Assembly: GCA_945905925.1 (NCBI GenBank)
Contig: CAMDQN010000022.1
Coordinates: 1 to 61,538, forward strand
Origin: Singulisphaera sp. GP187
GTDB lineage: Bacteria; Planctomycetota; Planctomycetia; Gemmatales; Gemmataceae
DNA: 61,538 bases
Reading direction: 5' to 3'
In this document: one piece after another, positions 1 through 7,878 of the stretch
Layout of the letters: every line of letters starts with the position of its first letter
Numbering within the stretch: the first letter of the stretch is position 1
Notes under the pieces: model-generated
Database searches by the model: none
Told to the model about the DNA's origin: nothing
What the model saw: the letters and a program-made list of their open reading frames with translations, nothing else
Program-made: the position numbers and the translations under genes

Positions 1-95
1 CAGCGAGTCGCATCTCGCTGACACGCCACCATCGTGGTGACGGGGTCAGGCATATGCGAGAGATGCCTCGAACACGGTACTCGCGCTTCGTGTGC

Positions 96-1493
96 CTACG
101 GCACGAGTTGCGCGATCGGTTCACCTTCGGTGATGACGCGGGAGACGTCGCCTGAGAGGCCGGGCATGACGCGAACCTTATTGATGTCGAGCAAGTAGTG
201 CATGATGGTGGCGATCAGGTTGCGAATGCGGATGGGGTCGGACGCGGGGTCGCCGCCGTCGCGGGTCGAGCGACCGACCACCTGCCCCATCCGCAAACCG
301 CCGCCGTATATGAGGAGGGGGCCGAGGTTGCCCCAGTGGTCGCGGCCGCCCTCCCGATTGACACGCGGCGTGCGCCCCATTTCGCCGCAGGCCACCAGCA
401 GGATGCGGTCGCTGAGGCCGCGTGCTTCGAGGTCTTCAATCAGGGCAGAGACCGCATGGTCGAACGGCCGGCCGACGTAGCCCATGGCCTCGGTCAGCGG
501 GGCGTTGTTGACGTCGGCGTGCATGTCCCAGACGAAGTTGGTGCTGACCGTCACGAACCCGCAACCCGCCTCGCAGAGTCGCCGTGCCAACAAAAGGAGC
601 TTGCCCAGAGTGCGGCCATGATCAGCGTACCACTTGTGATTGCTCCATTTCTTGTTGATGCTGTCGGGATGGACGAGCGGGGCGGTGTCATAGCGGGCGA
701 CCACTCGGGCGGCCTCGCGGCTCAGGTCGAATGCCTGGGACACGCCTCGCACGATCATCTCCAGCGCTTGCCTCTGGTAGCGATCCATTGCCTCCATGGT
801 GCCGGACTGGTCGAGTTTGCGCCGCATGGTGTCGAACCCGGCGAGAAGGGTTTGGCGGTCGTCGAGGCGGGAACGGGGAATTGCGAGCCTCATGTCTTTC
901 TGCAGGGTGGTGTTGCCGCCGGGCATGAACGGCGCGAAAGCGTTGCCGAGAGCCCCGGTAGCCGGAAAGTTGCCCAGGTCGAAGCGTTGCGCCTGAGCAG
1001 CCGGATCGACGGCGTGGGGAAAAAGAAGGGTATTCGTCGGCATTCCTGTGACAGGATGATTCAAGCCGACGACGCGCGAATAGTAGGAGCCGAGATTGCC
1101 TCCAAGGGTCTCGCGGTGGACGATCGGCTTGGCATCGTGGTTGCCGTCGCCGGGAACATAGGAACGCACGACGGCGATTTTGTCGGCCAACCGGGCCAAA
1201 CGAGGAAAGGTCGAGCCGAAGGTGACGCCGGGCAAGGCAGTGGCAATCTCCCCCGTTTGACACCGAATTTCCGCCGGCGCGCTCATTTTGGGATCGAAGG
1301 TTTCGAACTGGCTGGGTCCGCCATGCTGGAAGAGAAAGATGACCGACTTATCGGCCAATGAGGTCCCGTCGGTCGCCGCGTTGGCCTTGGCTCCGAGGAG
1401 TTGGGATAGCGTCAAGCCCCCCAATCCCAAGGTCCCGATGCGTAAAAAGTCGCGGCGATTGGCTTTGAAAGATGAATCGGTGAGTGAGAACAC
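96..1493 (-). CDS. DUF1501 family protein, Tat-exported
   Basis: Predicted secreted protein of about 465 residues. The N-terminus carries a twin-arginine signal (NRRDFLRIG, Arg13-Arg14) followed by a hydrophobic stretch, so it should be exported folded by the Tat system. The body has the DUF1501 hallmarks: a GGPSQFETFDPK block near residue 58 and a GEMGRTPRVNREGGRDHWG block near residue 380, which resembles metal-site segments of the alkaline-phosphatase-like superfamily. I chose a GTG start because a GGAGG sits 8 bases upstream; the frame stays open further upstream but that part looks non-coding. It is the second of two tandem paralogues on the minus strand (the other is 1705-3099). Substrate unknown; sulfatase- or phosphatase-like hydrolysis is inferred only from the superfamily. 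Confidence 0.88.
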   Translation of the reverse strand: MFSLTDSSFKANRRDFLRIGTLGLGGLTLSQLLGAKANAATDGTSLADKSVIFLFQHGGPSQFETFDPKMSAPAEIRCQTGEIATALPGVTFGSTFPRLARLADKIAVVRSYVPGDGNHDAKPIVHRETLGGNLGSYYSRVVGLNHPVTGMPTNTLLFPHAVDPAAQAQRFDLGNFPATGALGNAFAPFMPGGNTTLQKDMRLAIPRSRLDDRQTLLAGFDTMRRKLDQSGTMEAMDRYQRQALEMIVRGVSQAFDLSREAARVVARYDTAPLVHPDSINKKWSNHKWYADHGRTLGKLLLLARRLCEAGCGFVTVSTNFVWDMHADVNNAPLTEAMGYVGRPFDHAVSALIEDLEARGLSDRILLVACGEMGRTPRVNREGGRDHWGNLGPLLIYGGGLRMGQVVGRSTRDGGDPASDPIRIRNLIATIMHYLLDINKVRVMPGLSGDVSRVITEGEPIAQLVP

Positions 1494-1532
1494 GGCAGTT
1501 CCTCCACATACTTGCGTTCCAATCGTATCACT

Positions 1533-1557
1533 GGGCAGAGCGGAAACGGCTCTGCCC
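1533..1557. terminator. Hairpin between tandem DUF1501 genes
   Basis: The inverted repeat gggcagagc ... gctctgccc has 9-bp arms and a short GA-rich loop. It lies between the stop of the 1705-3099 gene and the start of the 96-1493 gene. No T-run follows, so its role as a terminator or attenuator for the upstream minus-strand gene is a guess. Confidence 0.4.
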
Positions 1558-1704
1558 GCACGCCCTGGATTGGAGTTCCCTGGCAAAGTTTCAGCGGCCG
1601 ACCCAGCGCATCCGTCAGTTCGGTGTCGAGGCACCAGTGCAGATCTCGATGGACCTGCCACACTGACCTCCTGAAGTTCGCCCAGGCTCGGGCAGGACGG
1701 CCGG

Positions 1705-3099
1705 TTACACGAGACCGCGAATCGGTTCGCCGTTTTCCAGGAGCGGCTTGAGATCGCGGGGCAGGTCGGTGCGGAGCCGCAGTTGCGGCACGTCGAACAG
1801 GAAGTGCAGGATCGTGGCGAGCAGGTTCGCAGGCGTGTGCGGCTCAGTCGTGGGACGTCCACCTTGCGTGTCGGACTTGCCAATCACCTGACCCATCTTC
1901 ATGCCGCCGCCAGCGATCACGAGCGGAGTCAGATCGCCCCAGTGGTCGCGGCCGCCGTTCTTGTTGATCTTCGGCGTGCGGCCCATCTCCCCCGTGACGA
2001 CGAGCAACACGCGGTCTTCGAGGCCGCGGTCCTTGAGATCTTCGAGGAATGCGGAGACGGCGTGATCGACCTGTCGGCCGAGAACGTCCATCGCGATCAT
2101 CCCCTTGGCACTGGCACCGTCTGCGTGCAAGTCCCAGCCGCAATCGGACACGGTGACGAACCCGACGCCGTTCTCGACCAACCGGCGAGCCAGCAGCATT
2201 TGCTTGCCGAGCAGGTTCGTCGTGCGGTCCATGTTCCCGTATTTCCTCCAGTCTTCCACCTTGAAGAGGCCGGACGTGTCGTACTTCGCGAGCGTCTTTT
2301 CGGCTTCGTGGGAGACATCAAACGCCTCGCCGATGCCGCGAGCGATCACCTCGAACGCCTGCTGCTGGAACTTGTCCACGCGGGCAAAGCTCGGCTCGGC
2401 TTTGCGGCGGAGGTCGTCGAACGCGGCGAGGAGCTTCTTCCGGTCCTCGAACTCCTCGGTCGACATCCGCAGTTCCATCGCCTGCTTGAGCGCCGCCCCG
2501 CCGACCGGGTTGAACGCTTCGTGTTGCGCCCCGAGGATGCCCGGTTGGGTGAGCGTCGGCAGTGAGCCCGTCTCGAAGTTGGCCTTGAGTTTCAGCCCGT
2601 CCTTCACCGCTTCCGGCAGGACGAGGACATTGCTCGGAATGCCGTTCACCGCGTTCGTTGCCCCACCGAGGAACGACGCGATCGCGCTGATGGTCGCCTT
2701 CGCGTTGTTGTCGGCACCGAGCACCTTCTCGTAGTTGTGGCCGCCGTTGCGCGACTGATACGACCGCACGATCGCGAGTCGGTCGGCGATCTTCGCCATC
2801 TTCGGGAAGGTGCCGCCGAAGGTAATGCCGGGGAGTTTCGTCTGCACTTCGCCGGTCGTGCTGCGGTACTCTTCGGCCGCATCCATATGCGGGTCGAACG
2901 TCTCGTGCTGGGGCGGCCCGCCTTGCAGGAATAGCATGACCACGGACTTGTCGCGAACGGCCTGCGGTGCGGCGGCTTTCACGGCCAGGAAGTTCGGCAG
3001 CGCCAGCGCACCGAGACCGAGAGCACCAATACGGAGGAAGTCGCGGCGGGACGACCCGTCGCACAGCGGTCGACTGCCCGGCCCCCGGAGTGTCAGCAC
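1705..3099 (-). CDS. DUF1501 family protein, Tat-exported
   Basis: Predicted exported protein of about 464 residues and a paralogue of the downstream gene 96-1493. The Tat motif SRRDFLRIG starts near residue 17 and is preceded by a CDG motif also seen in two other DUF1501 proteins of this window. Family blocks are QGGPPQHETFDPH near residue 50 and GEMGRTPKINKNGGRDHWG in the C-terminal third. GTG at 3099 is preferred over GTG at 3126 because GGAGA lies 7 bases before it and the first candidate has no ribosome binding site. It diverges from the DUF1501 gene at 3537. Probably an envelope hydrolase-like protein; substrate unknown. Confidence 0.88.
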   Translation of the reverse strand: MLTLRGPGSRPLCDGSSRRDFLRIGALGLGALALPNFLAVKAAAPQAVRDKSVVMLFLQGGPPQHETFDPHMDAAEEYRSTTGEVQTKLPGITFGGTFPKMAKIADRLAIVRSYQSRNGGHNYEKVLGADNNAKATISAIASFLGGATNAVNGIPSNVLVLPEAVKDGLKLKANFETGSLPTLTQPGILGAQHEAFNPVGGAALKQAMELRMSTEEFEDRKKLLAAFDDLRRKAEPSFARVDKFQQQAFEVIARGIGEAFDVSHEAEKTLAKYDTSGLFKVEDWRKYGNMDRTTNLLGKQMLLARRLVENGVGFVTVSDCGWDLHADGASAKGMIAMDVLGRQVDHAVSAFLEDLKDRGLEDRVLLVVTGEMGRTPKINKNGGRDHWGDLTPLVIAGGGMKMGQVIGKSDTQGGRPTTEPHTPANLLATILHFLFDVPQLRLRTDLPRDLKPLLENGEPIRGLV

Positions 3100-3536
3100 G
3101 TCGTTCTCTCCAGAAGTGAACGCCACGCCGCGCCGCGGCGACGGTGGCAGGCGGGGTAGAGGGTTGGGGTGGTCACCGGCAGCGTCCGCGGGATGAGGGT
3201 GGCAGGCGGATCATCATATATGACACCCCGCCGCTCGCCGAGCAAGCGAAATGCAGACCGCTCGCCACCGGTCACCGTCAACGTGGCGCGGTCCGGCGTC
3301 CATACGACAATCGCGTGCGCGTGCGCCCGGCGCAAGCAATCCGCCAGTGTGGACTTCTGTGGACTACCGAATGTCGGCGGGTGTGAACACGGCGAGAACG
3401 AAGGGTCTGCCTGCGTTGCACGGCAGGGTAAGCCAAACCGGTTGCGTTTCTCGTTGCTCGTACCGCGCAAATCGGCTACCTAAAGTTGTACGCACGCTGC
3501 CTGACGCGCTTGTTCCCTCCGCGACGGAGCCGTCAC
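3100..3536. other. Divergent intergenic region between DUF1501 genes
   Basis: A 437-bp spacer between divergent DUF1501 genes. It holds a 12-bp direct repeat (ggtggcaggcgg at 3143-3154 and 3198-3209), an AT-rich patch (atcatcatatatga near 3211) that could be a minus-strand -10 region, and the plus-strand promoter candidate listed separately. A frame of about 125 codons runs through it on the minus strand, but I see no family features or ribosome binding site, so no gene is called. Confidence 0.4.
3454..3482 (+). promoter_or_regulatory. Possible sigma-70-type promoter
   Basis: TTGCTC and TACCTA are separated by exactly 17 bases, about 55 bases before the ATG of the DUF1501 gene at 3537. The match is partial and comes from reading alone. 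Confidence 0.3.
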
Positions 3537-4904
3537 ATGATCCGCCTGGACACCGACCGATCCGCGACGTTCTGCGACGGCCTCTCGCGCCGCGACTTCC
3601 TCCACGCGGGCGCGATCGTGCCGCTCGGGTTGACGTTGACCGAACTTCAGAAAGCGAAGGCCGCGAACGGCAAGGACGACGACGTGAACTGCATCATGCT
3701 GTTCCTCGTCGGCGGTCCAAGTCAGCTCGACACGTGGGACATGAAGCCGAAAGCACCGGCGGAAGTTCGCGGGCCGTTTCAGCCGATCAAGACGAACGAG
3801 GTCGGGACACAGATCAGTGAGATCTTCCCGCGCATGGCGAAGCACGCGGACAAGTTCTCCTTGATCCGCAGCGTCTATCACACCGCGACCGCGGTTCACG
3901 ACACCGGCCACCAGATGATGCAAACCGGCCGGTTGTTCAGCGGCGGCATCGAGCACCCGCACGTCGGCTGCGCGCTCGGTTACCTCAAGGGTGGTCGCGG
4001 GGAACTCCCGGCCCACGTGCTGCTGCCGAGGCCGATCGGGCGCACCGGCGGTAACCTGCCGCACGGTCACACGGCGGGCTATCTCGGCAAACCGCACGAC
4101 CCGTTCATCCTCAACGCCGATCCGAACGCGCCAGGGTTCAAGGTGCCGGACTTGTTGCCACCCGAATACATCTCCGCGATCCGCGCCGAACGACGGCAGA
4201 AACTCCGCGACGCGGTGGACGGCGCGACCGAAGCGTTCGAGCAGAACGCCGCGTCGAAACAACTCGATGACAACTTCAAGCTCGCGTACAAGCTGATGTC
4301 GAGTGAGAAGGCGCGTAACGCATTCGCGATGGAGAAAGAGTCAGAGAAAACGAAGGACCGCTACGGGCGCACGCGGTTCGGGCAGTCGTGCCTGATGGCG
4401 CGGCGCCTGATCGAAGCCGGTGTGCGGTTCGTCACGGTGAACATGTTCGAGACGGTGTTCGACGAGGTGACGTGGGACATTCACGGCTCGAAGCCGTTCA
4501 CGGACATCGTGCAGATGTCGAAGGAAGTCGCCCCGAACTTCGACGCCGCGTACACGGCCCTTCTGGAAGACTTGAGCGAACGCGGCTTGCTCTCGAACAC
4601 GATGGTGGTGGCGCTGGGCGAGTTCGGTCGCACACCGAAAGTGAACCCCGCGGGGGGCCGCGACCACCACCCCGGCGCGTGGACGGTGGTAATCGGCGGC
4701 GGTCCGCTGAAGGGCGGGCGCGTCGTGGGCGAATCGGACGAGTTGGGCTACGCGCCGAAGTCCCGCCCGGTGACACCCGGCGAGATCGCCGCAACGCTCT
4801 ACAAGGGGTTGGGCCTGGACCCGCACAAGGAACTACCCGGACCGCAGAACCGCCCGATCCCGATGGTCGATTATGGCGTGAAGCCGATCAGCGAGCTGTT
4901 CTGA
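3537..4904 (+). CDS. DUF1501 family protein, Tat-exported
   Basis: Predicted Tat substrate of 455 residues. The N-terminus has CDG followed by LSRRDFLHAG (Arg18-Arg19). The GGPSQLDTWDMKPKAP block near residue 60 and GEFGRTPKVNPAGGRDHHPG block near residue 365 identify DUF1501; here the final motif is DHH rather than the more usual DHW. The ATG at 3537 is the first start just ahead of the Tat signal. A DUF1549/DUF1553 gene follows 96 bases downstream, and the same pair recurs at 17476-21823, so the two products probably work together in the envelope. Confidence 0.88.
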   Translation: MIRLDTDRSATFCDGLSRRDFLHAGAIVPLGLTLTELQKAKAANGKDDDVNCIMLFLVGGPSQLDTWDMKPKAPAEVRGPFQPIKTNEVGTQISEIFPRMAKHADKFSLIRSVYHTATAVHDTGHQMMQTGRLFSGGIEHPHVGCALGYLKGGRGELPAHVLLPRPIGRTGGNLPHGHTAGYLGKPHDPFILNADPNAPGFKVPDLLPPEYISAIRAERRQKLRDAVDGATEAFEQNAASKQLDDNFKLAYKLMSSEKARNAFAMEKESEKTKDRYGRTRFGQSCLMARRLIEAGVRFVTVNMFETVFDEVTWDIHGSKPFTDIVQMSKEVAPNFDAAYTALLEDLSERGLLSNTMVVALGEFGRTPKVNPAGGRDHHPGAWTVVIGGGPLKGGRVVGESDELGYAPKSRPVTPGEIAATLYKGLGLDPHKELPGPQNRPIPMVDYGVKPISELF

Positions 4905-4912
4905 TGGCTTCA

Positions 4913-4969
4913 AACGAGACCGCAAGGGAGCGGCAAAGGTAAACCGCTCCCTTGCGGTCGCGGCTCGTT
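4913..4969. repeat. Family-B intergenic hairpin
   Basis: Inverted repeat with a perfect 15-bp inner stem (accgcaagggagcgg at 4919-4933 against 4944-4958) and an outer aacgag/ctcgtt pairing. The right-hand side, ctcccttgcggtcgcggctcgtt read in two halves, is shared with the hairpin at 26886-26948. It lies between a DUF1501 gene and a DUF1549/DUF1553 gene and could terminate or attenuate transcription. Confidence 0.75.
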
Positions 4970-5000
4970 CAAGAACATCGACATTCCCGACGGACACGCT

Positions 5001-7481
5001 ATGCGACTTCGCTATCTCCTCCCCGCGCTCGCCGTTTCGCTGTTTCTCTCGCCGTCCGCTTCGGGCGCGGACCTGCGCGTGTACCCGGCCGAGGTCACCA
5101 TCGGCGGACCGAACCGCATGCAACAACTCCTCGTCGTCGAAGAGGAGAATGGCCGCGCCGTTCGCGACGTGACCGCCACCGCGAAGTTCAGTTCGTCCGC
5201 CGCGAAGACCGCGACCGTGGACGCGAAAGGCGCCGTCACCGGGCGCGCGGCCGGCGAAAGCAAGATCGCGATTGTCGTCGGCGCGAAGACGGTTGAGGTC
5301 GCTGTGAAGGTAGACGCATCGAGCGAGTGGACGTTCCGCAATCACGTGATTCCGACGCTCACGCGAGCCGGGTGCAACGCGGGCGCGTGTCACGGCGCGC
5401 TCGCGGGCAAAGGCGGCATGAAGCTCTCGCTCCGCGGCTACGACCCGGATTCCGACTGGTTCGTGCTCACGCGTCAGGCGCTCGCGCGGCGCGTCGATCT
5501 CACCAAACCGGCCGACAGTTTAATGATCAAGAAAGCCACTCGCGCGATGCCGCACGGCGGCGGTGAACGCTTTGGGGAGGACTCGTCGCACCACAAGATG
5601 ATGCTCGCGTGGCTCGCGGCCGGCGCGCCCGGACCGAAGCCAATCGACCCTGAACTTGAGCGCCTGGAGGTGTTCCCGCCCGCGATCCTCGTGAAGCCCG
5701 GTGCGCCGAAATCGACGTTCCAGGTTCAGGTGCGCGCGGTCTACACCGACGGCACCGTCGAAGACGTGACCGGTCTCGCGCGGTTCGGATCAACTGAAGA
5801 GTTGGTCGCGCGAGTGACCGAAGACGGACTCATCACGCCGGTCGGGAACGGCGAAGCCGCGATCACCGTCGGGTTCGGCACGAAGGTCGCCACGCTCGCG
5901 CTCACCGCGCCCTACGCGAACAGCGTGAAGGCCGACGCGTTCGCGAAGGCGCCGCGCACCAACTTCGTCGATGAACACGTTCTCCAGAAGCTCGAACTCC
6001 TGCGCCTTCCACCTTCGGAGCAATCCGCGGACGCGGAGTTCATCCGCCGCGCGTTCATCGACACGTGCGGCATTCTCCCGAATGCGGACGAAGTAACGCA
6101 GTTCCTCAAGGACACCGACCCGAAGAAGCGCGCGAGGCTCGTTGACCAGCTCCTCGATCACCCGGCGTTTGTGGATTACTGGGCGCACAAGTGGTCCGAT
6201 TTGTTGCTCGTGTCGAGCCGCAAGTTACCGGTGCCCGCGATGTGGGCGTTCTACCGCGGCGTGCGGCAGAGCGTCGCGGACAACAAACCGTGGGACCGGT
6301 TCGCACGCGACATCCTCACCGCGAAAGGCAGTTCGCTCACCAACGGCGGCGGCAACTACTTCGTACTTCACAAGGACGTGAGCGTGCTGGCGGAATCAAC
6401 CGCAATTACCTTTCTCGGCACGTCGATTGGCTGCGCGAAGTGTCACAACCACCCTCTGGAGAAGTGGACTCAGGACCAATACTGGAGCTTTGCGAACCTG
6501 TTCTCGCGCGTGAGTCTGAAAAACGGCGACCGCGCCGGCGAGGTGTTCGTGCAGAGCAAGACCGATGGCGACGCGCTGCACCTTCGCCGCGGAATAGCGA
6601 TGCCTCCCACGCCACTTGACGGTAAGCCGCTCGCGGCCGATTCGACGGTGGACCGGCGCGCGTACTTCGCGGACTGGCTCACGTCGCCGAGCAACCCGTA
6701 CTTCGCGAAGGCGCTGGTTAATCGCGTCTGGAAGAACTACATGGGTCGCGGGTTGGTCGAAGTCGAAGACGACTTGCGCGAGACGAACCCGGCGAGCAAC
6801 CGCGAGTTGTTCGAGGCGATCGCGACCGACTTCGTGAAGAACAAGTACGACGTGAAACACCTCATGCGCGTGATCCTGAACTCGGCCGCGTACCAGCGAT
6901 CATCGAAGCCACTGAAAGAGAACGCGAGCGACGACCGGTTCTACTCGCGGTATCTGCTCCGCCGGTTACCGGGCGAGGTGATTCTCGACGCGTACTCCGA
7001 CATCACCGGCGTGCCAACTCCGTTCGACAAGATCACGTCGGCCGCGGGCGATTCAACTTCCGCGATCACGACCTACCCGCGTGGCACGCGTGCGGTGCAG
7101 GTGCCGGACTCGCTCGCCACGTCGCGGTTCCTCGACGCCTTCGGACGGGCCGAGCGCGTCCAGACGTGCGCCTGCGAGCGCACAGCCGACGCCAGCGTGA
7201 CACAGGCGCTTCACCTGAACAACGGGTACACGCTCAACGACAAACTGCGCGACAAAACCTCCGTGGTGACGAAATGGATTGTGGACAAATTGACGGACGA
7301 GGAGATCGTGGACAGGGTGTTCCTGTCGGGGTTGAGTCGGAAGCCGTCGGTCACGGAAAAGAAGAAGTTTTTGGACATTCTCGCGGAGGGATCGAAAGCA
7401 GGGGCGCAATCTCGCCGCGAGACGATCGAAGACTTCGTATGGGCGGTCCTCACGGGCCGCGAGTTCCTGTTCAACCACTAA
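5001..7481 (+). CDS. DUF1549/DUF1553 protein with Ig-like domain and cytochrome-like motifs
   Basis: Large secreted protein of 826 residues. Order of parts: signal peptide (1-22); a Big_2-like bacterial Ig domain (about 24-105, ending VTGRAAGESKIAIVV); a planctomycete cytochrome-like segment with CNAGACH at 125-131, a CX4CH arrangement; a second Ig-like stretch (about 225-300); DUF1549 (about 315-510) with a canonical heme-type CAKCH at 478-482; then DUF1553 to the C-terminus. CXXCH suggests covalent heme c and export as an unfolded chain; heme at the CX4CH site is uncertain. It follows a DUF1501 gene. The pairing is known in planctomycetes and often linked to polysaccharide use, but no reaction has been assigned. 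Confidence 0.88.
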   Translation: MRLRYLLPALAVSLFLSPSASGADLRVYPAEVTIGGPNRMQQLLVVEEENGRAVRDVTATAKFSSSAAKTATVDAKGAVTGRAAGESKIAIVVGAKTVEVAVKVDASSEWTFRNHVIPTLTRAGCNAGACHGALAGKGGMKLSLRGYDPDSDWFVLTRQALARRVDLTKPADSLMIKKATRAMPHGGGERFGEDSSHHKMMLAWLAAGAPGPKPIDPELERLEVFPPAILVKPGAPKSTFQVQVRAVYTDGTVEDVTGLARFGSTEELVARVTEDGLITPVGNGEAAITVGFGTKVATLALTAPYANSVKADAFAKAPRTNFVDEHVLQKLELLRLPPSEQSADAEFIRRAFIDTCGILPNADEVTQFLKDTDPKKRARLVDQLLDHPAFVDYWAHKWSDLLLVSSRKLPVPAMWAFYRGVRQSVADNKPWDRFARDILTAKGSSLTNGGGNYFVLHKDVSVLAESTAITFLGTSIGCAKCHNHPLEKWTQDQYWSFANLFSRVSLKNGDRAGEVFVQSKTDGDALHLRRGIAMPPTPLDGKPLAADSTVDRRAYFADWLTSPSNPYFAKALVNRVWKNYMGRGLVEVEDDLRETNPASNRELFEAIATDFVKNKYDVKHLMRVILNSAAYQRSSKPLKENASDDRFYSRYLLRRLPGEVILDAYSDITGVPTPFDKITSAAGDSTSAITTYPRGTRAVQVPDSLATSRFLDAFGRAERVQTCACERTADASVTQALHLNNGYTLNDKLRDKTSVVTKWIVDKLTDEEIVDRVFLSGLSRKPSVTEKKKFLDILAEGSKAGAQSRRETIEDFVWAVLTGREFLFNH

Positions 7482-7516
7482 CCCGCAGTTCCGAGCGAGA
7501 AAACGGAGTCGCCCAA

Positions 7517-7858
7517 ATGGATCCGTTCAACCCCGGCGCGATGCCCGACGGCACCGATCCTAACGCACCCCAAGAGCAGAAGCCGTGGGAGAAACTGCCG
7601 CAACCGCAGCCGAACCCGGACAACGGCGCGAACGGCAACCCGCCCGTAGTCGATGGGGTGAGTGCTGGTGCCGACGCGACCGACTTCGCGGGCGAGGTCG
7701 CGGGCGGCGCGATGGAACTTGCCGGGGGCGCGATGGAAGCCGCCGGCGTTGTCGAGGGCGTCGCCGGCGGGTGCGCCGAGGGCTGCGGTGGTTGCTCGAT
7801 CGCGATCCTGTTCCTGTTGTTCGCCACCGCCGGCACCGCGATGGCGCTGTTCCGATAA
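7517..7858 (+). CDS. Small Gly/Ala- and Cys-rich membrane protein, unknown function
   Basis: A 113-residue protein not recognised as a named family. It has a Pro/Asn/Gln-rich N-terminal half (1-45), a Gly/Ala-rich amphipathic segment with GGAMELAGGAMEAAG, a four-cysteine cluster CAEGCGGCS around residues 88-96, and a C-terminal membrane segment (AILFLLFATAGTAMALF). ATG at 7517 is preferred because a GGAG lies upstream; the frame extends further into the preceding gene. It sits 35 bases after a DUF1549/DUF1553 gene and 20 bases before a secreted WD40 gene, so all three may be co-transcribed. The cysteines could bind metal or be lipidated; neither is shown. Confidence 0.72.
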   Translation: MDPFNPGAMPDGTDPNAPQEQKPWEKLPQPQPNPDNGANGNPPVVDGVSAGADATDFAGEVAGGAMELAGGAMEAAGVVEGVAGGCAEGCGGCSIAILFLLFATAGTAMALFR

Positions 7859-7878
7859 TTCCAACTGGACCGATCTTC

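Noticed and set aside
1-95. Short hairpin cagcgag/ctcgctg at the window start
   Set aside because: Only 7 bp and at the edge of the window, so its gene context cannot be judged; no feature called.
3093-3470. Minus-strand frame of about 125 codons in the DUF1501 spacer
   Set aside because: No ribosome binding site, no family features, and it overlaps the better supported start at 3099.
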